A DNA stretch of 64,000 bases, from positions 1 to 64,000 of the forward strand of contig CALXGR010000004.1 of assembly GCA_944387885.1 (NCBI GenBank). The letters run 5' to 3'. This document shows, one piece after another, positions 8,073 to 16,505 of this stretch; position 1 is the stretch's first letter; every line of letters starts with the position of its first letter. The notes under the pieces are model-generated. The model saw only the letters and a list, made by a program, of their open reading frames with translations. It was not told the origin of the DNA and did not search any database. The position numbers were made by a program, and so were the translations under genes. This DNA comes from an uncultured Clostridia bacterium (GTDB lineage Bacteria; Bacillota; Clostridia; Oscillospirales; Ruminococcaceae).

Positions 8073-10115
8073 ATGAAGTATCGTCCCTGGAATGTGAAAC
8101 GGCCTGTCCCTGCCAAGGTAAGGGGGCTTGCCCAGGCCATTGGAGCGCCGGAACTGCTGTCCGGTGTTCTGGTGGCCCGGGGTTGGGAGGACCCTGCCCA
8201 GGCTTACCAGCTGCTGGAAGAGAATCCGCCCATGAGCGATCCCTTCCTCCTGAAGGATATGGACCGTGCCGTGGAGCGGATTCACCGGGCCCTGGAAGAG
8301 GAAGAGCCCATGGTGGTGTTCGGGGACTACGATGTGGACGGCATCACTGCCACGGCCCTCCTTTTCTCCCATCTTCGGAGTATGGGGGCCAATGTCCGGT
8401 GCAAGCTGCCCACCCGGGAAGGGGAAGGGTACGGCCTGAGCCGGAGCGTGGTGGACAGCCTTTACAAAAAAGGCTTCAAACTCATTATCACAGTGGACAA
8501 CGGTATCTCGGCAGTGGAGGAAGCAGAGTATGCCGCCAGCCTGGGAATCGACCTGATCATCACCGACCATCATCTTCCTGCGGGAAAGCTCCCCTCCGCC
8601 TATGCGGTGGTGGACCCTATGCGGCAGGATGATACCTCTCCCTTCAAATACCTGTGCGGGGCAGGGGTGGCGTTCAAACTCTGCGCAGCCCTGGACGGAA
8701 TCGAACCCCAGGACCTGCTGGAAGTCTGCGGGGACCTGGCCGCCATCGGCACGGTGGCGGACGTGATGCCCCTGACCGGGGAGAACCGTACCCTGGTCAA
8801 GGCGGGGCTGGAAGGCATCAAAAACACTGACCGCCCCGGACTGGTGGCCCTGATGGAGGAAGCGGGCCTGTGGGACCGCCCCCTGGGAGCAGACAGTATC
8901 AGCTTTGGTCTGGCTCCCCGGCTGAATGCGGCAGGACGGATGGAGGACCCCTCCCTGGCTTTGAAGCTGGTCCTGACCGAGGACCCGGACCAGGCTGCCG
9001 CCATGGCTCAGCGGCTGGAAGCTCTCAACGCTGCCCGCCAGCAGGCGGAACAGGAAATCATGGCCCAGGCCCAGGCCGAGATGGAACAACACCCGGAACG
9101 GTTGGAAGACCGGGTCCTGGTGATCTGGGGGGAGGATTACCACCCCGGAGTCATCGGGATCGTGGCCAGCCGGCTGGTGGAAAAATATAACTGCCCCGCC
9201 ATCGTCATTACCCTGAAAGGGGGAGAGGGAAGGGGAAGCGGCCGGAGCGTGCCCGGCTTTAACCTGTATGATGCATTGGATTCCTGCAAGGATATCCTGA
9301 TTCGGTTCGGAGGCCATGCCCTGGCTGCCGGGTTGTCGGTGGAACCGGGAAAAATCGAGACCCTCCGCCGCCGGCTGGATAACTGGGCCAGGACCCATCA
9401 GCCCGCCCGGCTGCCTCCGGCCCTGGAACTGGACTGCCCCGCCCGGATGTCCCGGGTAAACCTGGAGGAGGTAAGGGCCCTGGATTACCTGGCCCCTTAC
9501 GGGAACGGAAATCCCCGTCCCGCCTTCCTTCTGGAAAACGCCACCCTGGATGGGGTCTGGCCGGTGAGCGACGGAAAACATTCCCGGCTCCGGCTGACCC
9601 AGGACGGCGTCAGCTTTTTCGGGGTCTGGTTCGGAATGGCCCCTCAGTCCCTGCCCTATGCCCTGGGAGACCGGGTGGATGCAGCGGTGACCTTCTCGGT
9701 TTACCAGGGGAAAAACGGAGAGATGGTCTCGGTGCGGATTCGGGAACTTCGCCCGGCGGGACTGACCAATGAACATTGCACCCAGGCGGCCCTTTTTGAC
9801 GCTTTCCGGACAGGGCTTCCCCTGACCGGAGAACAGCGGGCCAGCCTGCTGCCCCAGCGAAGCGAGACGGTGGCCCTGTATCGGGCCATCCAGACCGGCA
9901 GTGTCCGGGGCGAGGACCTGCGGCCCCTCTTTTCAGCCATGGGCCCTGACCAGGCGGGAAAGACCTTGGTCAGTCTGACCGCCCTGGAACAATCCGGGCT
10001 GGTGGCCTGCTGCCAGGACGGAGAGGGCCGGCAGTTCTGGCGGGTGATTCCTACCCGGGAGAAAAAGGATCTTACGGCGGCCCCCATTTTTGCGGGACTG
10101 CAGGAGAAGGAGTGA
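8073..10115 (+). CDS. recJ: Single-strand DNA 5'-3' exonuclease RecJ
   Basis: RecJ degrades single-stranded DNA 5' to 3' in recombination, mismatch and base excision repair. The product has 680 residues with the DHH core: GDYDVDGITATALL (motif I), DNGIS, TDHHLP (motif III, DHH), then the DHHA1 domain with HPGVIGIVASRL and GGHALAAGLS, followed by an OB-like domain and a C-terminal extension of about 100 residues. All metal-binding motifs are intact. An AGGAG-type site precedes the ATG at 8073. relA begins 6 bases after its stop, with its ribosome site inside the recJ 3' end. Confidence 0.93.
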   Translation: MKYRPWNVKRPVPAKVRGLAQAIGAPELLSGVLVARGWEDPAQAYQLLEENPPMSDPFLLKDMDRAVERIHRALEEEEPMVVFGDYDVDGITATALLFSHLRSMGANVRCKLPTREGEGYGLSRSVVDSLYKKGFKLIITVDNGISAVEEAEYAASLGIDLIITDHHLPAGKLPSAYAVVDPMRQDDTSPFKYLCGAGVAFKLCAALDGIEPQDLLEVCGDLAAIGTVADVMPLTGENRTLVKAGLEGIKNTDRPGLVALMEEAGLWDRPLGADSISFGLAPRLNAAGRMEDPSLALKLVLTEDPDQAAAMAQRLEALNAARQQAEQEIMAQAQAEMEQHPERLEDRVLVIWGEDYHPGVIGIVASRLVEKYNCPAIVITLKGGEGRGSGRSVPGFNLYDALDSCKDILIRFGGHALAAGLSVEPGKIETLRRRLDNWARTHQPARLPPALELDCPARMSRVNLEEVRALDYLAPYGNGNPRPAFLLENATLDGVWPVSDGKHSRLRLTQDGVSFFGVWFGMAPQSLPYALGDRVDAAVTFSVYQGKNGEMVSVRIRELRPAGLTNEHCTQAALFDAFRTGLPLTGEQRASLLPQRSETVALYRAIQTGSVRGEDLRPLFSAMGPDQAGKTLVSLTALEQSGLVACCQDGEGRQFWRVIPTREKKDLTAAPIFAGLQEKE

Positions 10116-10121
10116 GTTACC

Positions 10122-12272
10122 ATGCGGGAAATGACCTATGAAAAACTTTGTGAGGTGATTCGGGAAACCGGAAAGCCTTACGATATGGATATGATTGCCC
10201 GGGCCTACCAGGTGGCCGAGAAGGCCCACGGAGGACAGCGCCGCCGGAGCGGTGAGCCCTACATCTGCCACCCTCTTTGCGTGGCACAGCTCCTGGTGGA
10301 GCTGGGAATGGACAGCGAAAGCGTGGCCGGAGCCCTTCTCCATGATGTGGTGGAGGACACCAATATCTCCCTGTCCCAAATCAGCCGGGAATTCGGCCCC
10401 AGCGTAGCCCTGCTGGTGGACGGGGTCACCAAACTGACCAAAATCGAGTTCAGCAGCCTGGAGGAGCGGCAGGCGGAAAACCTGCGGAAAATGCTTCTGG
10501 CCATGAGCCAGGATGTGCGGGTCATGATCATCAAGCTTTGTGACCGGCTCCACAATATGCGTACCGGGGATGCCTGGCCGGAGCAGAAGCGCCGGGACAA
10601 GGCCCTGGAGACCATGGAGGTTTACGCCCCCATTGCCCACCGGCTGGGAATCAGCAGCATCAAGGAGGAACTGGAGGACCGGAGCCTCTATTACCTGGAC
10701 CCCATCGGCTACCAGCATATCAGCGAACAGCTGGCCCAGCATGACGACAGCTTCCTGGAAAACATCTGCCAGGTGGTCCGCCGTCATCTGGAGGATAACG
10801 GGATCCATAACATGATCATCAAGAGCCGGATCAAGAGCGTGTACGGAATCTACCGGAAGATGTACATGCAGGGGAAGGAATTTGATGAGATCTATGACAT
10901 CTACGCCGTCCGTATCATTCTGGACACGGTGGCGGAGTGCTACACTGCCCTGGGTCTCATCCATGACATGTACCATCCCATTCCCAACCGGTTCAAGGAC
11001 TATATCTCCACCCCCAAGCCCAACGGGTACAAGAGCCTTCACACCACCGTCATCGGCCATGAGACCGTCCCCTTTGAGGTGCAGATCCGCACCCGGGAGA
11101 TGGACCAGAACGCCGAATACGGCGTGGCCGCCCACTGGAAATACAAGGCGGGGGTCACCACCCGGGATAAGCTGGATGAGCGGCTGGCCTGGGTCCGGCA
11201 GCTGCTGGAAAGCCAGCAGGAAAACGGGGACGTGGACGAACTGCTCCAGGGAATCAAGAGCGACCTGCTCCCTGAGGAAGTGTTTGCCTTCACCCCCCGG
11301 GGAGATGTAATCAATCTGCCTGCGGGAGCCACCGCCATCGACTTTGCCTACGCCATCCATTCGGCGGTGGGCAACCGGATGATCGGAGCCAAGGTGAACG
11401 GGCATATCGTCCCCATCGACCATAAGGTCTCCACCGGTGAGATCATTGAGGTGGTCACCGGCCCCGAGGACAAAGGCCCCAGCCGGGACTGGCTGAAAAT
11501 CGTCAAGACCAGCGAAGCCAAGAATAAAATCCGCAGCTGGTTCAAGAAGGAACGGCGGGAGGAGAACATCCAGGAAGGTCGGGCCGCCCTGGAGCGGGAA
11601 CTGCGCCGGAACAACATCCGCATCCCCCCCGAAAAGTGGGATGAAATCATGACCGAGCTGGCCCGCCGCCAGCACACCAACGGGGTGGAGGAGATGTATG
11701 CCGCCATCGGGTATGGGGGACTGCTGGTCTCCAAGCTCATGCCCAAGCTGAAGGAGGAATACCAGAAGCTGAAGGTGGTGGAGGTCAAGCTGACCAACGC
11801 CCCCATCCCCACCACTCACTCCAGCGAAGGCGTGGTGGTGGAGGGGGTGGACAACTGCCCCATCAAGTTTGCCAAGTGCTGCAAGCCCCTGCCCGGAGAC
11901 GAGATCATCGGCTTCATTACCCGGGGCTTCGGCGTGTCCATCCATAAATGCGACTGTGCCAACGTGAAGGCCGCCCAGGAAAACCCGGAGAATAACGGCC
12001 GGTTCCTGCCCTGCCGGTGGGAGAAGAACGACCGGGAGACCTATAAGGCCACCCTGGAGATCACCGCCATGGACCGCACCGGCCTGGTGGGAGACATTGC
12101 GGTAAGCCTGGGGGATATGCGGGTGCCCATCTATTCCATGAATGCCCGGGAGGGGGATAACGGCCGGGCCCTCATCAATATCACCCTGGGAACCACCAAC
12201 ATTGAACACCTGAACAGCGTGGTAGCCAAGCTGAAGAAGGTGCGGGATGTGATCAGCGTAGTCCGCGTGTAA
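10122..12272 (+). CDS. relA: (p)ppGpp synthetase/hydrolase RelA/SpoT
   Basis: This bifunctional Rel enzyme transfers pyrophosphate from ATP to GDP/GTP and hydrolyses (p)ppGpp, setting the stringent response. The 716-residue length is typical of Firmicute Rel. Seen in order: HD hydrolase domain with H74-D75 (LLHDVVEDT), synthetase domain (about 220-360; YGIYRKM, PKPNGYKSLHT), TGS domain (VFAFTPRGDVINLPAGAT), zinc-finger/helical region with CCKPLPGD, and a C-terminal ACT domain. Both catalytic halves look intact, so it should be bifunctional. It sits in the order recJ-relA-dtd-hydrolase-hemZ common in Clostridia. Confidence 0.95.
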   Translation: MREMTYEKLCEVIRETGKPYDMDMIARAYQVAEKAHGGQRRRSGEPYICHPLCVAQLLVELGMDSESVAGALLHDVVEDTNISLSQISREFGPSVALLVDGVTKLTKIEFSSLEERQAENLRKMLLAMSQDVRVMIIKLCDRLHNMRTGDAWPEQKRRDKALETMEVYAPIAHRLGISSIKEELEDRSLYYLDPIGYQHISEQLAQHDDSFLENICQVVRRHLEDNGIHNMIIKSRIKSVYGIYRKMYMQGKEFDEIYDIYAVRIILDTVAECYTALGLIHDMYHPIPNRFKDYISTPKPNGYKSLHTTVIGHETVPFEVQIRTREMDQNAEYGVAAHWKYKAGVTTRDKLDERLAWVRQLLESQQENGDVDELLQGIKSDLLPEEVFAFTPRGDVINLPAGATAIDFAYAIHSAVGNRMIGAKVNGHIVPIDHKVSTGEIIEVVTGPEDKGPSRDWLKIVKTSEAKNKIRSWFKKERREENIQEGRAALERELRRNNIRIPPEKWDEIMTELARRQHTNGVEEMYAAIGYGGLLVSKLMPKLKEEYQKLKVVEVKLTNAPIPTTHSSEGVVVEGVDNCPIKFAKCCKPLPGDEIIGFITRGFGVSIHKCDCANVKAAQENPENNGRFLPCRWEKNDRETYKATLEITAMDRTGLVGDIAVSLGDMRVPIYSMNAREGDNGRALINITLGTTNIEHLNSVVAKLKKVRDVISVVRV

Positions 12273-12284
12273 GGGGGAAGAAGA

Positions 12285-12743
12285 ATGAGAACAGTGATTC
12301 AGCGTGTTTCTTCCGCCAGTGTGGTGGTGAACGGAGGAGAGCCCCGTGCCATCGGCCCCGGACTGGTCATCCTGCTGGGGGTAGGGGAGAACGACTCTCC
12401 CGCCCTGGTCCCCAAACTGGCGGAAAAATGCGCCCATCTGCGGATTTTCTCCGACGAGGAGGGAAAGCTCAACCGCTCGGCGGTGGAGCTGGGATATTCC
12501 GCCCTGGTCATCAGCAATTTCACCCTCTACTCCGATACCCGGAAGGGAAAGCGGCCCAGCTTTTCCCATGCGGCCAAGGGAGAACTGGCCCAGGGATGCT
12601 ATCAGCTTTTCCTGGAAGAGATGGAAAAGCAGGGACTGAAACAGGTTGCCCACGGAGAGTTCGGGGCAGATATGCAGGTGAGCCTCTGCAACGACGGCCC
12701 CGTTACCATCATCATTGACACCGACGATTGGAGCAAAAAATGA
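12285..12743 (+). CDS. dtd: D-aminoacyl-tRNA deacylase
   Basis: DTD removes D-amino acids (and glycine) mischarged on tRNA. The 152-residue protein shows the family signatures: the Ser-x-Phe-Thr-Leu segment as SNFTLYSDTRKGKRPSF and the Gly-Pro motif as NDGPVTI near the C-terminus. The second residue of the first motif is Asn rather than the usual Gln. The start follows GGGGGAAGA. It is 12 bases from relA, and its stop overlaps the start of the next gene (ATGA), which indicates coupled translation. Confidence 0.93.
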   Translation: MRTVIQRVSSASVVVNGGEPRAIGPGLVILLGVGENDSPALVPKLAEKCAHLRIFSDEEGKLNRSAVELGYSALVISNFTLYSDTRKGKRPSFSHAAKGELAQGCYQLFLEEMEKQGLKQVAHGEFGADMQVSLCNDGPVTIIIDTDDWSKK

Positions 12744-13345
12744 AAGTGATTCAGATTCAGGGCCTGCCGCCCATGTATACCAACACCTATATGATTTTTT
12801 CCCAGGGAGGAAAGGCAGCGGTCATTGACCCGGCAGGGGCGGTGGCAGAGTATCAGCAGGCCCTTGAAAAAAACGGGGCGACCCTGGCCTATATCTTCCT
12901 GACCCATGGCCACTTTGACCATGTGGGCAGCGTGAAGGCTCTGGCCAAGGCCACCGGCGCCGTGGTGGTGATGGATTCCGCCGATGCTCAGGGAAACCAG
13001 TATTATCCCCTGACTGCCCAGGACCTGACCCGGGGCTATAAGGAGGGGGAAACCTTCCAGCTGGACGAGGTGGAAATTTCCTGCTGGCATACTCCCGGCC
13101 ATACCCAGGGCAGCTGGTGCCTTTACTGCCAGGGACATCTCTTTACCGGGGACACCCTGTTCAGCGGCAGCATTGGCCGCACCGACCTGCCCGGGGGAGA
13201 TATGGGACAGATGCGCCAGAGCCTGGCCAGGCTGGCCGCCCTTCCCCTGGACCCGGAAACCCAGGTGCTGCCGGGGCACGAGGCCTGCTCCACTCTGGGG
13301 GAGGAAAAGAAATATAACTATTACCTGCGGCATTTTGCCCAGTAA
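12740..13345 (+). CDS. MBL-fold hydrolase (glyoxalase II-like)
   Basis: This 201-residue metallo-beta-lactamase-fold hydrolase has the metal motif H-x-H-x-D-H (LTHGHFDHVG), a second histidine in HTPGHTQGSW, GDTLF with the bridging Asp, and a final His in LPGHEA. It resembles GloB/YcbL-type thioester hydrolases. The true substrate is not shown. ATG 12740 overlaps the dtd stop and is preferred to an in-frame TTG at 12728. It is followed 9 bases later by hemZ, an arrangement conserved in Clostridia. Confidence 0.85.
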   Translation: MKVIQIQGLPPMYTNTYMIFSQGGKAAVIDPAGAVAEYQQALEKNGATLAYIFLTHGHFDHVGSVKALAKATGAVVVMDSADAQGNQYYPLTAQDLTRGYKEGETFQLDEVEISCWHTPGHTQGSWCLYCQGHLFTGDTLFSGSIGRTDLPGGDMGQMRQSLARLAALPLDPETQVLPGHEACSTLGEEKKYNYYLRHFAQ

Positions 13346-13354
13346 GGAGGAGCC

Positions 13355-14776
13355 ATGGAACTGTACATCACCGGACTGAACTCCGGCTATGAGGTGGAAA
13401 ATGTGGCCCGGCTCTTTTTCCCGGCGGCCCATCTCACCACCCAGTGCCCCCAGGAAGGGGACCGGATCCTGGCCCGGGCTGGGGAGGAACTGGAAGCCAC
13501 CCTCTCACTGGACGGGACCCAGGTCAGCCGGACTGCTCCCCTGGGGGAGAACCCTTCCTTTGGGCTGGCCAGCCTGGTCTATGACCTGGCGGAGGAAGTC
13601 ACCGGGATTCGCCCCTCCTGGGGTAAGATGACCGGGGTACGCCCGGTGCGTATCATCCATGATAACCGCCGCCGGGGGCTGAGCGAGGAGGAGATTCGTC
13701 AGCTTTTCTGCGACCACTACGACTGCACCCCCGAAAAATACCGGCTGGCCCTGGAAATCGCCGATTTGCAAAGGCCCATTATGGCCCAGAGCGGCCCCCG
13801 GGATTACAGCCTTTATGTGGGGATTCCCTTCTGTCCCTCCCGGTGCAGCTACTGCAGCTTTGTCAGCCGGACCACCGGCAAGGACGGAAAACTCACCGGC
13901 CCCTATGTGGAAAAGCTGTGTGAGGAACTGAAAGCCTTCCGGGACCAGGCGAATAAAAACGGGCTGCGGCTGCGTACCATATATATGGGAGGCGGCACCC
14001 CCACCAGCATTACGGCACCCCAGCTCCGCCAACTGATGGGGACCATTCGGGACCTGTTTGACCTGTCCCAGGTAGAGGAGTATACCGTGGAAGCGGGCCG
14101 TCCCGACTGCACTGACCGGGAAAAGCTGGAAATCATCAAGGAATACGGGGCCACCCGTATCTCCATCAATCCCCAGACCTTCAGCGACCAGGTGCTGGCG
14201 GCTATCGGCCGGAAGCACACCGCCCAGGATATTCTGGACTGCTACCGGACCGCCCGACAGGTGGGCCATACCAACATCAATATGGACCTGATCGCCGGTC
14301 TGCCCGGAGACACGGTGGAAGGCTTTGCCCAAAGCCTGAAAACCGCCATCGACCTGGGCCCGGAGAATATTACGGTCCACACCCTGACCTTGAAACGGGC
14401 ATCCAACCTGGTCATTGAAAAACAGGCTGCGGCGGATGCCGGGGTGGCAGCCATGCTGGAACAGTGCAGCATGCTGGCCCAGGCAGGATACCGGCCCTAC
14501 TACCTTTACCGGCAGAAGGGGACCCTGCAGAACCTGGAAAACACCGGCTGGTGCAAGCCCGGGTATGAGGGACTGTACAACATTTACATTATGGAGGAGG
14601 TCCACAGCATCCTCTCCGCCGGTGCGGGGGGAAGCACCAAGCTGGTGGACCCGGCCTCCGGACGGATTCAGCGAATCTTCAACTACAAATACCCCCAGGA
14701 GTATCTGGAAGGATTCGGGGAGATCCTCCGGCGGAAAGAGGGAGTGAGTGAATTCTATGGGAAAGATATGGCTTGA
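13355..14776 (+). CDS. hemZ: HemZ-type oxygen-independent coproporphyrinogen dehydrogenase
   Basis: This radical-SAM protein of the HemZ branch has 473 residues. The iron-sulfur motif C160-x3-C164-x2-C167 (PFCPSRCSYCSF) follows an N-terminal domain of about 150 residues typical of HemZ. GGGTPTS and the HemN-like middle (VEAGRPD, INPQTF) follow. Other haem genes are absent from this window, so the physiological substrate is uncertain; HemZ proteins are common in Clostridia without a full haem pathway. The start follows AAGGAGGAGCC. The next gene overlaps its 3' end by 29 bases. Confidence 0.88.
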   Translation: MELYITGLNSGYEVENVARLFFPAAHLTTQCPQEGDRILARAGEELEATLSLDGTQVSRTAPLGENPSFGLASLVYDLAEEVTGIRPSWGKMTGVRPVRIIHDNRRRGLSEEEIRQLFCDHYDCTPEKYRLALEIADLQRPIMAQSGPRDYSLYVGIPFCPSRCSYCSFVSRTTGKDGKLTGPYVEKLCEELKAFRDQANKNGLRLRTIYMGGGTPTSITAPQLRQLMGTIRDLFDLSQVEEYTVEAGRPDCTDREKLEIIKEYGATRISINPQTFSDQVLAAIGRKHTAQDILDCYRTARQVGHTNINMDLIAGLPGDTVEGFAQSLKTAIDLGPENITVHTLTLKRASNLVIEKQAAADAGVAAMLEQCSMLAQAGYRPYYLYRQKGTLQNLENTGWCKPGYEGLYNIYIMEEVHSILSAGAGGSTKLVDPASGRIQRIFNYKYPQEYLEGFGEILRRKEGVSEFYGKDMA

Positions 14777-15680
14777 AAAACGACTTGTAAAGGCAAAGCT
14801 GGTCAACCTGGCTGCCCGGGACCCGCAGGCCCTGATCCGCTCCTGTGAGGCCTCTTATCAAGCGGGGGTGGAGCGGGCCGCCCAGGAGATCATCAACCGG
14901 CAGAGCAAGCTGGTCCTGCTGGCCGGCCCCAGCGGCAGCGGTAAGACCACCAGCGCCAAAAAGCTGGTGGAGGTGCTGGAAGCCCACGGCTGTCCTGCCC
15001 AGCATATTGCCATGGACGATTTCTATCGGAGCCTGGACGACTACCCCCGGCTGCCAGACGGGACCAAGGACTATGAGAATGTGACTGCCCTGGACCTGCC
15101 CCTGCTCCAAAGCTGCCTGGATGAGTTTCTGACCCGGGGAAAGACGGAACTCCCCATCTTCGACTTTGAGTCGGAAATGCGCCGCCCCGAGACCCGGCCT
15201 GTAAGCCTGAACGGGGGCGTAGTGGTCATGGAGGGGATACACGCCCTCAACCCCCTGGTGAGCCAGGGCCTGGACAGCCGCCATCTTTTCAAGATTTATG
15301 CAGGCGTCCGGGAGGAGTACTGCGACAACGACGGAAAAAATATCCTGGACGCCAAGGAACTCCGGCTGGCCCGGCGGACTCTCCGAGATACCCGGCGGGG
15401 AAGGGATGCGGAGGAGACCATTGCCAAGGGTCCCCAGGTGGACCAGGGAGAGGAGCTGTATATCCGCCGGTATAAGCTCCAGGCTCATTATATTCTGGAC
15501 ACTGCTTTCAGCTATGAACCCTGCGTGCTGGCGGGAATCCTGCCTCGGGTCTACCGGGCAATCTCTCCCCAGAGCCAGAGCTATGCCACTGCCCAGCGGC
15601 TGACCCGGGCTTTGGAACAGTTCCAGCCCATCCCCTGGGAGCTGGTGCCTCAGGACAGCATGCTCCAGGAATTCCTGTAA
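14748..15680 (+). CDS. Uridine kinase/phosphoribulokinase-family nucleoside kinase
   Basis: The 310-residue P-loop kinase has GPSGSGKTT (near residue 65), a substrate segment AMDDFYRSLDDYPRLPDG, and VVMEGIHALNP as the Walker B strand. An N-terminal extension of about 50 residues precedes the kinase domain, as in the longer Clostridial nucleoside kinases. GTG 14748 lies 6 bases after GAGG; ATG 14757 is an alternative start. It overlaps hemZ by 29 bases. It probably phosphorylates uridine or cytidine, but the family also includes other phosphotransferases. Confidence 0.8.
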   Translation: MNSMGKIWLEKRLVKAKLVNLAARDPQALIRSCEASYQAGVERAAQEIINRQSKLVLLAGPSGSGKTTSAKKLVEVLEAHGCPAQHIAMDDFYRSLDDYPRLPDGTKDYENVTALDLPLLQSCLDEFLTRGKTELPIFDFESEMRRPETRPVSLNGGVVVMEGIHALNPLVSQGLDSRHLFKIYAGVREEYCDNDGKNILDAKELRLARRTLRDTRRGRDAEETIAKGPQVDQGEELYIRRYKLQAHYILDTAFSYEPCVLAGILPRVYRAISPQSQSYATAQRLTRALEQFQPIPWELVPQDSMLQEFL

Positions 15681-15685
15681 AGGAA

Positions 15686-15711
15686 GAAGTTTAAATATTT
15701 TTTTAAACTTC
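15686..15711 (+). terminator. AT-rich inverted repeat after the relA-hemZ block
   Basis: GAAGTTTAAA and TTTAAACTTC form a 10-bp stem with a T-rich loop just after the kinase stop. It could end the long operon, but the T tract lies in the loop, so efficiency is uncertain. Confidence 0.4.
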
Positions 15712-15721
15712 CGGGTATTTC

Positions 15722-15751
15722 TTGCAATTTTCACGGTAAAAGCGGTATAAT
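15722..15751 (+). promoter_or_regulatory. Sigma-A promoter of the zinc-ribbon gene
   Basis: TTGCAA (15722-15727), an 18-base spacer and TATAAT (15746-15751) lie 49 bases before the next start codon. Confidence 0.65.
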
Positions 15752-15799
15752 GCAGATAGTACCCGGCAGGTAAAGCTGGTCTGCAAAGGAGAAATCAAA

Positions 15800-16378
15800 A
15801 TGGAATTTAACATGGACAAATTCAAGGCACAGGCAATGCAGGTGGCAAAGGCTGCCCAGAAGACTGCCGTCGCTATGGCAGACACCGGCAAAAACCAGGC
15901 CAAACTGTTGGATGCCCAGAGCAAGCTGGCCAAGGCAGAGCGTCAGCTGGGACAGCTGGTGTACAGTCTCCAGAAATCCGGCGAGCTGGATATGGAGCTG
16001 ATCCAGAAGTATGTGGAATCCATCGATGAGAAGAAGGCCACCATCGCAGCTTTGGAAGAGGAACTGGAGCCTGTCAAGGAGGCAGCCCGGGATGCTGTGA
16101 ACACTGCGGTGGAGAAGGCTTCCGCAGCCTATGAAACTGTAAAGACCACCGTGGTCAATGCCACCAAGTGCGACGACTGCCAGGAAGAGGAGATCATCCT
16201 GGAGACCCAGGCCGAGGAGACTGTTGAGAAAGAACCTCAGGAGGATTCTCAGGAGGAAGAAGTCAAGGCCGAGGAGCCCCAGGAAGAGGAAAAGCCTCAG
16301 GGCAAGAAGTGCCCTCAGTGCGGCGCTGACGCAGGGGAGGAAGAACTGTTCTGCCCCAACTGCGGCTCTCAGCTGTAA
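15800..16378 (+). CDS. Coiled-coil protein with C-terminal zinc ribbon
   Basis: I do not recognise a named family. The 192-residue acidic protein starts with a long amphipathic, coiled-coil-like helical region (about 5-120; repeated KLAKAERQL, YVESIDEKKATIAALEEELE). A very acidic Glu-rich linker (about 128-165) follows, and the end is a compact zinc ribbon, C171-x2-C174 and C185-x2-C188. No signal peptide is visible, so it is probably cytosolic. It is monocistronic, with its own promoter and a strong terminator. The layout suggests an adaptor or scaffold, which is only an inference. Confidence 0.75.
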   Translation: MEFNMDKFKAQAMQVAKAAQKTAVAMADTGKNQAKLLDAQSKLAKAERQLGQLVYSLQKSGELDMELIQKYVESIDEKKATIAALEEELEPVKEAARDAVNTAVEKASAAYETVKTTVVNATKCDDCQEEEIILETQAEETVEKEPQEDSQEEEVKAEEPQEEEKPQGKKCPQCGADAGEEELFCPNCGSQL

Positions 16379-16396
16379 CCTTGAGTTTATAATTTG

Positions 16397-16435
16397 AAAA
16401 ATGCCTTTCCGGTATTTGGCCGGGAAGGCATTTTT
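16397..16435 (+). terminator. Intrinsic terminator
   Basis: AAAAATGCCTTTCC pairs with GGAAGGCATTTTT, giving a long stem ending in Ts. It separates the zinc-ribbon gene from the debranching enzyme. Confidence 0.85.
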
Positions 16436-16436
16436 A

Positions 16437-16466
16437 TTGACTGGCCCGGAGCCCTTGGAATATAAT
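16437..16466 (+). promoter_or_regulatory. Sigma-A promoter of the debranching enzyme gene
   Basis: TTGACT (16437-16442), an 18-base spacer and TATAAT (16461-16466), immediately after the terminator. Confidence 0.65.
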
Positions 16467-16505
16467 AAAGACAGTTATAATTTGCCTTGGAAAGGGTGAG
16501 TTACA

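Noticed and set aside
9933..12653. 906-codon open frame antisense to relA and dtd
   Set aside because: It mirrors the third-position G+C bias of the real genes, is rich in His/Gly/Val with no domains, and has no ribosome site.
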